64,000 nt of DNA. Source: Astropecten irregularis (Eukaryota; Echinodermata; Asteroidea; Paxillosida; Astropectinidae). The position numbers and the translations under genes were made by a program. Shown piece after piece: positions 36,901 through 50,400 of the stretch (positions within the stretch are counted from its first letter, which is position 1; each line of letters begins with the position of its first letter). The notes below the pieces were generated by a model. It saw only the letters and a list, made by a program, of their open reading frames with translations. It was not told where the DNA came from and did no database searches. Location of the stretch: NCBI GenBank assembly GCA_963971285.1, contig OZ020247.1, positions 11,118,614-11,182,613 of the forward strand. Reading direction: 5' to 3'.

Positions 36901-37591
36901 AAGATGGAGTTTTCACCAGGTCCGGACCTGTTAGCCAACGGGCAGTTTTCACCAGGTCCGGACCTGACAGCAGGGGTCCCGGGTGCGAGACCTGAAACAG
37001 CATAATTTGTTTTCCCAACACCAAAAAATCTTATCTGACATCAGACTCTCTTGAAATATATAACAATTTGGCATTATCATCACGGGTCAAAAAGATGTAG
37101 TTTTCATCAGGTCTGGACCTGTTAGCCAACCGGCAGTTTTCACCAGGTCCGGACCAGATAGCCAGGGATCCCGGGTGCGAGACCCGAAACGGCATAATTT
37201 TTTTTCGCAACACCAAAAAATCTTATCTGACATCAGACTCTCTTGAAATATATAAAAATTTGGCATTATCATCATGGGTCCAAAAGTTGGAGTTTTCACC
37301 AGGTCCGGACCTGTTAGCCAACGCGCAGTTTTCACCAGGTCCGGACCTGATAGCCAGGGGTCCCGAGTGCGAGACCCGAAACCGCATAATTTTTTTTCCT
37401 GACACCAACAAATCTAATCTATCATCGGACTTGCTTGAAATATATCAAAATTTAGCATTATCATCACTGGTCCAAAAGTTGGAGTTTTCACCAGGTCCGG
37501 ACCTGTTGGCCAACGGACAGTTTTCACCAGGTCCGGACCTGATAGCCAGGGGTCCCGGGTGTGAGACCCAAAACTGCATAATTTTTTTTCC

Positions 37592-37787
37592 TGGCGCTCA
37601 GGTCCGGACCTGTTCCAAACTGCCACTTTTTGATACTTGTCTGAAAACGTATTTCATATTTTATTTTGACTCTTCAGAATTTGCAAGAAAACTTGAAGAA
37701 GAAGCTAGTGGATCCATTGAAGATTATGGCAGGCTGTCAAGGTCTCGATCTAAATCATCGCACAGGTATGATGTCTCAATCTTTTCC
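37592..37787 (+). repeat. 196-bp exon-like cassette, copy 12
   Basis: B-family, matches copy 5 at an offset of 23652 bp (GCTAGTGGATCC). Exon-like part 37678-37765. Confidence 0.6.
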
Positions 37788-39327
37788 CAGATTCCAAAAA
37801 ATCTAATTCGACACCAGACTCACTCGAAATATGTCTGATTTTGGCATTATTGTCACCTGTCAAATAGTTGGAATTTTCACCAGGTCCGGACCTGTTAGCC
37901 AATGGGCAGTTTTCACCAGGTCCGGACCTGACAGCCAGGGGTCCCGGGTGCGAGACCTGAAACGGAATAATATTTTTTCCGAACACCAAAAAATCTTATC
38001 TGACATCAGACTCTCTTGAAATATATAAAAATTTGGCATTATCATCACGGGTCAAAAAGATAGAGTTTTCACCAGGTCCGGACCTGTTAGCCAACGGGCA
38101 GTTTTCACCAGGTCCGGACCTGACAGCAGGGGTCCCGGGTGCGAGACCTGAAACAGCATAATTTTTTTTCCCAACACCAAAAAATCTTATCTTACATCAG
38201 ACTCTCTTGAAATATATAAAAATTTGGCTTTATCATCACGGGTCAAAAAGATGGAGTTTTCACCAGGTCCGGACCTGTTAGCCAACAGGCAGTTTTCACC
38301 AGGTCCGGACCTGATAGCCAGGGATCCCGAGTGCGAGACCCGAAACCGCATAATTTTTTTTCCTGACACCAACAAATCTAATCTATCATCGGACTTGCTT
38401 GAAATATATCAAAATTTAGCATTATCATCACTGGTCCAAAAGTTGGAGTTTTCACCAGGTCCGGACCTGTTAGCCAACGGGCAGTTTTCACCAGGTCCGG
38501 ACCTGATAGCCAGGGATCCCGGGTGCGAGACCCGAAACGGCATAATTTTTTTTCCCAACACCAAAAAATCTACTCTAACATCGGACTCGCTTGAAATGTA
38601 TAAAAATTTGGCATTATCATCATGGGTCCAAAAGTTGGAGTTTTCACCAGGTCCGGACCTGTTAGCCAAAGGGCAGTTTTCACCAGGTCCGGCCGGACCT
38701 GACAGCCAGGGGTCCCGGGTGCGAGACCTGAAACGGCAGAATATATTTTCCCAACACCAAAAAATCTACTCTAACATCGGACTCGCTTGAAATATATAAC
38801 AATTTGGCATTATCATCACGGGTCCAAAAGTTGGAGTTTTCACCAGGTCTGGACCTGTTAGCCAACGGGCAGTTTTCACCAGGTCCGGACCTGACAGCCA
38901 GGGGTCCCGGGTGCGAGACCTGAAACGGCATAAGTTTTTTTTCCCAACACCAAAAAATCTTATCTGACATCAGACTCTCTTGAAATATATAAAAATTTGG
39001 CATTATCATCACGGGTCCAAAAGATGGAGTTTTCACCAGGTCCGGACCTGTTAGCCAACGGGCAGTTTTCACCAGGTCCAGACCTGACAGCAGCGGTCCC
39101 GGGTGCGAGACCTGAAACAGCATAATTTGTTTACCCAACACCAAAAAATCTTATCTTACATCAGACTCTCTTGAAATATATAAAAATTTGGCATTATCAT
39201 CATGGGTCAAAAAGTTGGAGTTTTCACCAGGTCCGGACCTGTTAGCCAACGGGCAGTTTTCACCAGGTCCGGATCTGATAGCCAGGGGTCCCGGGTGTGA
39301 GACCCAAAACTGCATAATTTTTTTTCC

Positions 39328-39523
39328 TGGCGCTCAGGTCCGGACCTGTTCCAAACTGCCACTTTTTGATACTTGTCTGAAAACGTATTTCATATTTTAT
39401 TTTGACTCTTCAGAATTTGCAAGAAAACTTGAAGAAGAATCTAATGGATCCATTGAAGATTATGGCAGGCTGTCAAGGTCCCGATCTAAATCATCGCACA
39501 GGTATGATGTCTGAATCTTTTCC
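39328..39523 (+). repeat. 196-bp exon-like cassette, copy 13
   Basis: B-family, matches copy 6 at an offset of 23648 bp (TCTAATGGATCC, GTCTGAATC). Exon-like part 39414-39501. Confidence 0.6.
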
Positions 39524-42500
39524 CAGATTCCAAAAAATCTAATTCGACACCAGACTCACTCGAAATATATCTGATTTTGGCATTATTGTCACCTGTCAAA
39601 TAGTTGGAATTTTCACCAGGTCCGGACCTGTTAGCCAACGGGCAGTTTTCACCAGGTCCGGACCTGACAGCCAGGGGTCCCGGGTGCGAGACCTGAAACG
39701 GAATAATATTTTTTCCCAACACCAAAAAATCTTATCTGACATCAGACTCTCTTGAAATATATAAAAATTTGGCATTATCATCACGGGTCAAAAAGTTGGA
39801 GTTTTCACCAGGTCCGGACCTGTTAGCCAACGGGCAGTTTTCACCAGGTCCGGACCTGACAGCCAGGGGTCCCGGGTGCAAGACCTGAAAAGGCATAATT
39901 TTGTTTCCCAACACCAAAAAATCTTATCTGACATCAGACTCTCTTGAAATATATAAAAATTTGGCATTATCATCACGGGTCAAAAAGATGGAGTTTTCAC
40001 CAGGTCCGGACCTGATAGCCAAGGGTCCCAAGTGCGAGACCCGAAACCGCATAATTTGTTTTCCCAACACCAAAAAATCTTATCTTACATCAGACTCTCT
40101 TGAAATATATAAAAATTTGGCATTATCATCACGGGACCAAAAGTTGGAGTTTTCACCAGGTCCGGACCTGTTAGCCAACGGGCAGTTTTCACCAGGTCCG
40201 GACCTGACAGCAGGGGTCCCGAGTGCGAGACCTGAAACAGCATAATTTTTTTTCACAACACCAAAAAATCTTATCTGACATCAGACTCTCTTGAAATATA
40301 TAAAAATTTGGCATTATCATCACGGGTCAAAAAGATGGAGTTTTCACCAGGTCCGGACCTGATAGCCAAGGGTCCCAAGTGCGAGACCCGAAACCGCATA
40401 ATTTGTTTTCCCAACACCAACAAATCTAATCTATCATCGGACTTGCTTGAAATATATCAAAATTTAGCATTATCATCACTGGTCCAAAAGTTGGAGTTTT
40501 CACCAGGTCCGGACCTGTTAGCCAACGGGCAGTTTTCACCAGGTCCGGACCTGATAGCCAGGGATCCCGGGTGCGAGACCCGAAACGGCATAATTTTTTT
40601 TCCCAACACCAAAAAATCTACTCTAACATCGGACTCGCTTGAAATGTATAAAAATTTGGCATTATCATCATGGGTCCAAAAGTTGGAGTTTTCACCAGGT
40701 CCGGACCTGTTAGCCAAAGGGCAGTTTTCACCAGGTCCGGCCGGACCTGACAGCCAGGGGTCCCGGGTGCGAGACCTGAAACGGCAGAATATATTTTCCC
40801 AACACCAAAAAATCTACTCTAACATCGGACTCGCTTGAAATATATAACAATTTGGCATTATCATCACGGGTCCAAAAGTTGGAGTTTTCACCAGGTCCGG
40901 ACCTGTTAGCCAAAGGGCAGTTTTCACCAGGTCCGGCCGGACCTGACAGCCAGGGGTCCCGGGTGCGAGACCTGAAACGGCAGAATATATTTTCCCAACA
41001 CCAAAAAATCTACTCTAACATCGGACTCGCTTGAAATATATAACAATTTGGCATTATCATCACGGGTCCAAAAGTTGGAGTTTTCACCAGGTCTGGACCT
41101 GTTAGCCAACGGGCAGTTTTCACCAGGTCCGGACCTGACAGCCAGGGGTCCCGGGTGCGAGACCTGAAACGGCATAAGTTTTTTTTCCCAACACCAAAAA
41201 ATCTTATCTGACATCAGACTCTCTTGAAATATATAAAAATTTGGCATTATCATCACGGGTCCAAAAGATGGAGTTTTCACCAGGTCCGGACCTGTTAGCC
41301 AACGGGCAGTTTTCACCAGGTCCGGACCCGACAGCAGGGGTCCTGGGTGCGAGACCTGAAACAGCATAATTTGTTTTCCCAACACCAAAAAATCTTATAT
41401 GACATCAGACTCTCTTGAAATATATAAAAATTTGGCATTATCATCACGGGTCAAAAAGATGGAGTTTTCACCAGGTCCGGACCTGTTAGCCAACAGGCAG
41501 TTTTTACCAGGTCCGGACCTGATAGCCAGGGGTCCCGGGTGCGAGACCCGAAACGGCATAATTTTTTTTCCCAACACCAAAAAATCTTATCTGACATCAG
41601 TCTCGCTTGAAATATATAAAAATTTGGCATTATCATCACGGGTCAAAAAGATGGAGTTTTCACCAGGTCCGGACCTGATAGCCAACGGGCAGTTTTCACC
41701 AGGTCCGGACCTGATAGCCAGGGGTCCCGAGTGCAAGACCCGAAACCGCATAATTTTTTTTCCCAACACCAAAAAATCTACTCTAACATCGGACTCGCTT
41801 GAAATATATAAAAATTTGGCATTATCATGACGGGTCAAAAAGTTGGAGTTTTCACCAGGTCCGGACCTGTTAGCCAACGGGCAGTTTTCACCAGGTCCGG
41901 ACCTGACAGCCAGGGGTCCCGGGTGCAAGACCTGAAACCGCATAATTTTGTTTCCCAACACCAAAAAATCTTATCTGACATCAGACTCTCTTGAAATATA
42001 TTAAAATTTGGCATTATCATCACGGGTCAAAAAGATGGAGTTTTCACCAGGTCCGGACCTGTTAGCCAACGGGCAGTTTTCACCAGGTCCGGACCTGATA
42101 GCCAGGGGTCCCGGGTGCGAGACCCGAAACGGCATAATTTTTTTCCCAACACCAAAAAATCTACTCTAACATCGGACTCGGGTGCGAGACCTGAAACAGC
42201 ATAATTTGTTTTCCCAACACCAAAAAATCTTATCTGACATCAGACTCTCTTGAAATATATAACAATTTGGCATTATCATCACGGGTCAAAAAGATGTAGT
42301 TTTCATCAGGTCCGGACCTGTTAGCCAACCGGCAGTTTTCACCAGGTCCGGACCAGATAGCCAGGGATCCCGGGTGCGAGACCCGAAACGGCATAATTTT
42401 TTTTCGCAACACCAAAAAATCTTATCTGACATCAGACTCTCTTGAAATATATAAAAATTTGGCATTATCATCATGGGTCCAAAAGTTGGAGTTTTCACCA

Positions 42501-42790
42501 GGTCCGGACCTGTTAGCCAACGCGCAGTTTTCACCAGGTCCGGACCTGATAGCCAGGGGTCCCGAGTGCGAGACCCGAAACCGCATAATTTTTTTTCCTG
42601 ACACCAACAAATCTAATCTATCATCGGACTTGCTTGAAATATATCAAAATTTAGCATTATCATCACTGGTCCAAAAGTTGGAGTTTTCACCAGGTCCGGA
42701 CCTGTTGGCCAACGGACAGTTTTCACCAGGTCCGGACCTGATAGCCAGGGGTCCCGGGTGTGAGACCCAAAACTGCATAATTTTTTTTCC

Positions 42791-42986
42791 TGGCGCTCAG
42801 GTCCGGACCTGTTCCAAACTGCCACTTTTTGATACTTGTCTGAAAACGTATTTCATATTTTATTTTGACTCTTCAGAATTTGCAAGAAAACTTGAAGAAG
42901 AAGCTAGTGGATCCATTGAAGATTATGGCAGGCTGTCAAGGTCTCGATCTAAATCATCGCACAGGTATGATGTCTCAATCTTTTCC
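42791..42986 (+). repeat. 196-bp exon-like cassette, copy 14
   Basis: B-family, matches copies 5 and 12 (GCTAGTGGATCC); 5199 bp downstream of copy 12. Exon-like part 42877-42964. Confidence 0.6.
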
Positions 42987-43502
42987 CAGATTCCAAAAAA
43001 TCTAATTCGACACCAGACTCACTCGAAATATGTCTGATTTTGGCATTATTGTCACCTGTCAAATAGTTGGAATTTTCACCAGGTCCGGACCTGTTAGCCA
43101 ATGGGCAGTTTTCACCAGGTCCGGACCTGACAGCCAGGGGTCCCGGGTGCGAGACCTGAAACGGAATAATATTTTTTCCCAACACCAAAAAATCTTATCT
43201 GACATCAGACTCTCTTGAAATATATAAAAATTTGGCATTATCATCACGGGTCAAAAAGATAGAGTTTTCACCAGGTCCGGACCTGTTAGCCAACGGGCAG
43301 TTTTCACCAGGTCCGGACCTGACAGCAGGGGTCCCGGGTGCGAGACCTGAAACAGCATAATTTTTTTTCCCAACACCAAAAAATCTTATCTTACATCAGA
43401 CTCTCTTGAAATATATAAAAATTTGGCTTTATCATCACGGGTCAAAAAGATGGAGTTTTCACCAGGTCCGGACCTGTTAGCCAACAGGCAGTTTGGATGT
43501 CG

Positions 43503-43642
43503 GTCACTTCGCCCACTTTCCACTTCGCCCACAACCACTTCGCCCACAACCACTTCGCCCACGCGTCACTTCGCCCACTTACCACTTCGCCCACTTACCA
43601 CTTCGCCCACGAGTCACTTCGCCCACGCGTCACTTCGCCCAC
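43503..43642 (+). repeat. Left arm of foldback-like element (9 modules)
   Basis: Nine copies of CACTTCGCCCAC with spacers TTTC, AAC, AAC, GCGT, TTAC, TTAC, GAGT and GCGT from outside inward. The outer 60 bp is a perfect inverted match to the right arm; beyond that the modules match but the spacers differ. Confidence 0.9.
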
Positions 43643-44016
43643 TATTAATACCAACGCAATTTTAAATACATGTACAGGGTTTAAACAAAATTTAACAAAG
43701 AATAAGCACATTATCACAAACCCCGACCAAGAAGGAATTCCCACCTTCAATGACCTTGTTAATTCCACTTAAATCACCAAACAAAATCCACGGATCCAAC
43801 TCGGGTCTCAGGTATACTTAGATAAATTGCAGTAAAAAGCACTCCCCAAATGAAATTATTTACTTATTTACCTATTAATACACATAATAATAATATTATA
43901 ATTTATAATTTAAAAAGACCCCTTCCCAGCCCTCCGGCATGATAAAATATACCCAATTATCACACAATTATTATGTTCAGCTTGTTCATGTATGGCTGTT
44001 ATGTATACGGCGGCGT
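43643..44016. other. AT-rich core of the foldback-like element, no gene seen
   Basis: 374 bp of sequence found nowhere else in the window, with A/T runs such as AATAATAATATTATAATTT. No open frame of note, no transposase motif and no RNA gene recognised. The translated frames overlapping it are readings of the arm modules. Confidence 0.8.
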
Positions 44017-44156
44017 GTGGGCGAAGTGACGCGTGGGCGAAGTGGCCAGTGGGCGAAGTGGTGAATGGGCGAAGTGACGCGTGGGCGAAGTGACTGGTGG
44101 GCGAAGTGGTTGTGGGCGAAGTGGTTGTGGGCGAAGTGGAAAGTGGGCGAAGTGAC
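44017..44156 (-). repeat. Right arm of foldback-like element (9 modules)
   Basis: Nine inverted modules (GTGGGCGAAGTG as read on this strand), one with ATGGGCG. Read inward on the minus strand the spacers are TTTC, AAC, AAC, CAGT, GCGT, TCAC, TGGC and GCGT. Same length, 140 bp, and same module number as the left arm. Confidence 0.9.
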
Positions 44157-45204
44157 TGTAAAACGGCAGTTTTCACCAGGTCCGGACCTGATAGCCAGGG
44201 ATCCCGAGTGCGAGACCCGAAACCGCATAATTTTTTTTCCTGACACCAACAAATCTAATCTATCATCGGACTTGCTTGAAATATATCAAAATTTAGCATT
44301 ATCATCACTGGTCCAAAAGTTGGAGTTTTCACCAGGTCCGGACCTGTTAGCCAACGGGCAGTTTTCACCAGGTCCGGACCTGATAGCCAGGGATCCCGGG
44401 TGCGAGACCCGAAACGGCATAATTTTTTTTCCCAACACCAAAAAATCTACTCTAACATCGGACTCGCTTGAAATGTATAAAAATTTGGCATTATCATCAT
44501 GGGTCCAAAAGTTGGAGTTTTCACCAGGTCCGGACCTGTTAGCCAAAGGGCAGTTTTCACCAGGTCCGGCCGGACCTGACAGCCAGGGGTCCCGGGTGCG
44601 AGACCTGAAACGGCAGAATATATTTTCCCAACACCAAAAAATCTACTCTAACATCGGACTCGCTTGAAATATATAACAATTTGGCATTATCATCACGGGT
44701 CCAAAAGTTGGAGTTTTCACCAGGTCTGGACCTGTTAGCCAACGGGCAGTTTTCACCAGGTCCGGACCTGACAGCCAGGGGTCCCGGGTGCGAGACCTGA
44801 AACGGCATAAGTTTTTTTTCCCAACACCAAAAAATCTTATCTGACATCAGACTCTCTTGAAATATATAAAAATTTGGCATTATCATCACGGGTCCAAAAG
44901 ATGGAGTTTTCACCAGGTCCGGACCTGTTAGCCAACGGGCAGTTTTCACCAGGTCCAGACCTGACAGCAGCGGTCCCGGGTGCGAGACCTGAAACAGCAT
45001 AATTTGTTTACCCAACACCAAAAAATCTTATCTTACATCAGACTCTCTTGAAATATATAAAAATTTGGCATTATCATCATGGGTCAAAAAGTTGGAGTTT
45101 TCACCAGGTCCGGACCTGTTAGCCAACGGGCAGTTTTCACCAGGTCCGGATCTGATAGCCAGGGGTCCCGGGTGTGAGACCCAAAACTGCATAATTTTTT
45201 TTCC

Positions 45205-45400
45205 TGGCGCTCAGGTCCGGACCTGTTCCAAACTGCCACTTTTTGATACTTGTCTGAAAACGTATTTCATATTTTATTTTGACTCTTCAGAATTTGCAAG
45301 AAAACTTGAAGAAGAATCTAATGGATCCATTGAAGATTATGGCAGGCTGTCAAGGTCCCGATCTAAATCATCGCACAGGTATGATGTCTGAATCTTTTCC
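45205..45400 (+). repeat. 196-bp exon-like cassette, copy 15
   Basis: B-family, matches copies 6 and 13 (TCTAATGGATCC, GTCTGAATC). Exon-like part 45291-45378. Confidence 0.6.
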
Positions 45401-45493
45401 CAGATTCCAAAAAATCTAATTCGACACCAGACTCACTCGAAATATATCTGATTTTGGCATTATTGTCACCTGTCAAATAGTTGGAATTTTCAC

Positions 45494-45579
45494 CAGGTCC
45501 GGACCTGTTAGCCAACGGGCAGTTTTCACCAGGTCCGGACCTGTTAGCCAACAAGCAGTTTTCACCAGGTCCGGACCTG
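45494..45579 (+). repeat. Triple 36-bp sub-repeat, second copy
   Basis: Same three-palindrome arrangement as at 15969, preserved by the large duplication. Confidence 0.9.
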
Positions 45580-46969
45580 ACAGCAGGGGTCCCGGGTGCG
45601 AGACCTGAAACGGAATAATATTTTTTCCCAACACCAAAAAATCTTATCTGACATCAGACTCTCTTGAAATATATAGAAATTTGGCATTATCATCACGGGT
45701 CAAAAAGATGGAGTTTTCACCAGGTCCGGACCTGTTAGCCAACGGGCAGTTTTCACCAGGTCCGGACCTGACAGCAGGGGTCCCGGGTGCGAGACCTGAA
45801 ACAGCATAATTTTTTTTCCCAACACCAAAAAATCTTATCTTACATCAGACTCTCTTGAAATATATAAAAATTTGGCATTATCATCACGGGTCCAAAAGTT
45901 GGAGTTTTCACCAGGTCCGGACCTGTTAGCCAAAGGGCAGTTTTCACCAGGTCCGGACCTGACAGCCAGGGGTCCCGGGTGCAAGACCTGAAACAGCATA
46001 ATTTTTTTTCCCAACACCAAAAAATCTTATCTGACATCAGACTCTCTTGAAATATATAAAAATTTGGCATTATCATCACGGGTCAAAAAGATGGAGTTTT
46101 CACCAGGTCCGGACCTGTTAGCCAACAAGCAGTTTTCACCAGGTCCGGACCTGACAGCAGGGGTCCCGGGTGCGAGACCTGAAACAGCATAATTTGTTTT
46201 CCCAACACCAAAAAATCTTATCTGACATCAGACTCTCTTGAAATATATAACAATTTGGCATTATCATCACGGGTCAAAAAGATGGAGTTTTCATCAGGTC
46301 CGGACCTGTTAGCCAACCGGCAGTTTTCACCAGGTCCGGACCTGATAGCCAGGGATCCCGGGTGCGAGACCCGAAACGGCATAATTTTTTTTCGCAACAC
46401 CAAAAAATCTTATCTGACATCAGACTCTCTTGAAATATATAAAAATTTGGCATTATCATCACGGGTCAAAAAGATGGAGTTTTCACCAGGTCCGGACCTG
46501 TTAGCCAACGGGCAGTTTTCACCAGGTCCGGAGCTGACAGCAGGGGTCCCGGGTGCGAGACCTGAAACAGCATAATTTGTTTTCCCAACACCAAAAAATC
46601 TTATCTTACATCAGACTCTCTTGAAATATATAAAAATTTGGCATCATCATCATGGGTCCAAAAGTTGGAGTTTTCACCAGGTCCGGACCTGTTAGCCAAC
46701 GCGCAGTTTTCACCAGGTCCGGACCTGATAGCCAGGGGTCCCGAGTGCGAGACCTGAAACCGCATAATTTTTTTTCCTGACACCAACAAATCTAATCTAT
46801 CATCGGACTTGCTTGAAATATATCAAAATTTAGCATTATCATCACTGGTCCAAAAGTTGGAGTTTTCACCAGGTCCGGACCTGTTGGCCAACGGACAGTT
46901 TTCACCAGGTCCGGACCTGATAGCCAGGGGTCCCGGGTGTGAGACCCAAAACTGCATAATTTTTTTTCC

Positions 46970-47165
46970 TGGCGCTCAGGTCCGGACCTGTTCCAAACTG
47001 CCACTTTTTGATACTTGTCTGAAAACGTATTTCATATTTTATTTTGACTCTTCAGAATTTGCAAGAAAACTTGAAGAAGAAGCTAATGGATCCATTGAAG
47101 ATTATGGCAGGCTGTCAAGGTCTCGATCTAAATCATCGCACAGGTATGATGTCTCAATCTTTTCC
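46970..47165 (+). repeat. 196-bp exon-like cassette, copy 16
   Basis: B-family, matches copy 7 at an offset of 29525 bp (GCTAATGGATCC). Exon-like part 47056-47143. Confidence 0.6.
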
Positions 47166-47400
47166 CAGATTCCAAAAAATCTAATTCGACACCAGACTCA
47201 CTCGAAATATGTCTGATTTTGGCATTATTGTCACCTGTCAAATAGTTGGAATTTTCACCAGGTCCGGACCTGTTAGCCAATGGGCAGTTTTCACCAGGTC
47301 CGGACCTGACAGCCAGGGGTCCCGGGTGCGAGACCTGAAACGGAATAATATTTTTTCCCAACACCAACAAATCTTATCTGACATCAGACTCTCTTGAAAT

Positions 47401-50400
47401 ATATAAAAATTTGGCATTATCATCACGGGTCCAAAAGATGGAGTTTTCACCAGGTCCGGACCTGTTAGCCAACGGGCAGTTTTCACCAGGTCCAGACCTG
47501 ACAGCAGGGGTCCCGGGTGCGAGACCTGAAACAGCATAATTTGTTTTCCCAACACCAAAAAATCTTATCTTACATCAGACTCTCTTGAAATATATAAAAA
47601 TTTGGCATTATCATCACGGGTCAAAAAGATGGAGTTTTCACCAGGTCCGGACATGTTAGCCAACGGGCAGTTTTCACCAGGTCCGGACCTGACAGCAGGG
47701 GTCCCGTGTGCGAGACCTGAAACAGCATAATTTTTTTTCCCAACACCAAAAAATCTTATCTTACATCAGACTCTCTTGAAATATATAAAAATTTGGCATT
47801 ATCATCACAGGTCAAAAAGATGGAGTTTTCACCAGGTCCGGACCTGATAGCCAACGGGCAGTTTTCACCAGGTCCGGACCTGATAGCCAGGGGTCCCGTG
47901 TGCAAGACCCGAAACCGCATAATTTTTTTTCCTGACACCAAAAAATCTAATCTAACATCGGACTCGCTTGAAATATATACAAATTTGGCATTATCATCAC
48001 GGGTCCAAAAGTTGGAGTTTTCACCAGGTCCGGACCTGTTAGCCAACGGGCAGTTTTCACCAGGTCCAGACCTGATAGCCAGGGGTCTCGGGTGCGAGAC
48101 CCGAAACGGCATCATTTTTTTTCCCAACACCAAAAAATCTTATCTGACATCAGTCTCTCTTGAAATATATAAAAATTTGGCATTATCATCACGGGTCAAA
48201 AAGATGGAGTTTTCACCAGGTCCGGACCTGTTAGCCAACGGGCAGTTTTCACCAGGTCCGGACCTGATAGCCAGGGGTCCCGGGTACGAGACCCGAAACG
48301 GCATAATTTTTTTTCCCAACACCAAAAAATCTTATCTGACATCAGACTCTCTTGAAATATATAAAAATTTGGCATTATCATCACGGGTCCAAAAGATGGA
48401 GTTTTCACCAGGTCCGGACCTGTTAGCCAACGGGCAGTTTTCACCAGGTCCAGACCTGACAGCAGGGGTCCCGGGTGCGAGACCTGAAACAGCATAATTT
48501 GTTTTCCCAACACCAAAAAATCTTATCTTACATCAGACTCTCTTGAAATATATAAAAATTTGGCATTATCATCACGGGTCAAAAAGATGGAGTTTTCACC
48601 AGGTCCGGACATGTTAGCCAACGGGCAGTTTTCACCAGGTCCGGACCTGACAGCAGGGGTCCCGTGTGCGAGACCTGAAACAGCATAATTTTTTTTCCCA
48701 ACACCAAAAAATCTTATCTTACATCAGACTCTCTTGAAATATATAAAAATTTGGCATTATCATCACAGGTCAAAAAGATGGAGTTTTCACCAGGTCCGGA
48801 CCTGATAGCCAACGGGCAGTTTTCACCAGGTCCGGACCTGATAGCCAGGGGTCCCGTGTGCAAGACCCGAAACCGCATAATTTTTTTCCTGACACCAAAA
48901 AATCTAATCTAACACTGGACTCGCTTGAAATATATACAAATTTGGCATTATCATCACGGGTCCAAAAGTTGGAGTTTTCACCAGGTCCGGACCTGTTAGC
49001 CAACGGGCAGTTTTCACCAGGTCCGGACCTGACAGCCAGGGGTCCCGTGTGCAAGACCTGAAAAGGCATAATTTTTTTTCCCAACACCAAAAAATCTTAT
49101 CTGACATCAGACTCTCTTGAAATATATAAAAATTTGGCATCATCATCACAGGTCAAAAAGATGGAGTTTTCACCCGGTCCGGACCTGTTAGCCAACGGGC
49201 AGTTTTCACCAGGTCCGGACCTGATAGCCAAGGGTCCCGGGTGCGAGACCCGAAACGGCATAATTTGTTTTCCAAACACCAAAGAATCTACTCTAACAAC
49301 GGACTCGCTTGAAATATATAAAAATTTGGCATTATCATCACTGGTCAAAAAGATGGAGTTTTCACCAGGTCCGAACCTGTTAGCCAACGGGCAGTTTTCA
49401 CCAGGTCTGGACCTGATAGCCAGGGGTCCCGGGTGCGAGACCCGAAACGGCAAAAAAATTTTTCCCAACACCAAAAAATCTACTCTAACATCGGACTCGC
49501 TTGAAATATATAAAAATTTGGCATTATCATCACGGGTCAAAAAGTTGGAGTTTTCACCAGGTCCGGACCTGATAGCCAGGGGTCCTGGGTGCGAGACCCG
49601 AAACGGCATAATTTTTTTTCCAAACACCAAAAAATCTACTCTAACAACGGACTCGCTTGAAATATATAAAAATTTGGCATTATCATCACTGGTCCAAAAG
49701 TTGGAGTTTTCACCAGGTCCGGACCTGTTAGCCAACAGGCAGTTTTCACCAGGTCCGGACCTGATAGCCAGGGGTCCCGGGTGCGAGACCCGAAACGGCA
49801 TAATTTTTTTTCCCAACACCAAAGAATCTTATCTGACATCAGTCTCTCTTGAAATATATAAAAATTTGGCATTATCATCACGGGTCAAAAAGATGGAGTT
49901 TTCACCAGGTCCGGACCTGTTAGCCAACGGGCAGTTTTCACCAGGTCTGGACCTGATAGCCAGGGGTCCCGGGTGCGAGACCCGAAACGGCATAATTTTT
50001 TTTCCCAACACCAAAAAATCTAATCTGACATCGGATTCGCTTGAAATATATAAAAATTTGGCATTATCATGACGGGTCAAATAGTTGGAGTTTTCACCAG
50101 GTCCGGACCTGTTAGCCAACGGGCAGTTTTCACCAGGTCCGGACCTGACAGCCAGGGGTCCCTGGTGAGAGACCCGAAACGGCATAATTTTTTCTCCACA
50201 CTCCAAAAAATCTAATCTGACATCGGACTCGCTTGAAATATATAAAAATTTGGCATTATCATCACGGGTCAAAAAGATGGAGTTTTCACCAGGTCCGGAC
50301 ATGTTAGCCAACGGGCAGTTTTCACCAGGTCCGGACCTGATAGCCTGGGGTCCCGGGTGCGAGACCCGAAACGGCATAATTTTTTCTCCAGACTCCAAAA

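Larger units (their letters stand above)
35481..40270 (+). repeat. B2 block, second B-type block
   Basis: Nearly collinear with 12.3-15.9 kb at an offset of 23652/23648 bp, including both cassettes (37592, 39328), the deletion junction at 36789 and the expanded palindrome at 38684. It ends with short 156-bp units at about 39960-40110. Confidence 0.8.
43495..44164. mobile_element. 670-bp foldback-like element
   Basis: This is the only substantial non-satellite DNA in the window. It is flanked by a perfect 8-bp direct repeat GGCAGTTT (43487-43494 and 44165-44172). Two other copies of the same satellite segment lack it, and their alignment offset rises from 5199 to 5877 bp across it: exactly 670 + 8. 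Each end has 8 bp of unmatched sequence, then a 140-bp arm made of nine 12-bp modules CACTTCGCCCAC separated by 3-4 bp spacers. The arms are inverted to each other. The 374-bp core (43643-44016) is AT-rich and non-coding. Long inverted arms built from tandem modules are a feature of foldback-type elements; 7-9 bp duplications occur in several cut-and-paste superfamilies. It is non-autonomous, with superfamily unassigned. Confidence 0.85.
40271..47400 (+). repeat. B3 block, third B-type block, interrupted
   Basis: From 41395 it is collinear with B2 at an offset of 5390 bp. The offset falls to 5199 after loss of one 191-bp unit near 42.2 kb, then rises to 5877 after the 670-bp element at 43495. 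Three cassettes (42791, 45205, 46970). From about 45.4 kb onward it matches 15.8-17.9 kb at an offset of 29525 bp, so it is a join between two B templates. Confidence 0.8.

Noticed and set aside
43503-43642. CRISPR-like spacing of CACTTCGCCCAC modules
   Set aside because: The modules are 12 bp with 3-4 bp spacers and are mirrored as an inverted arm 374 bp away; this is a terminal arm of a mobile element.
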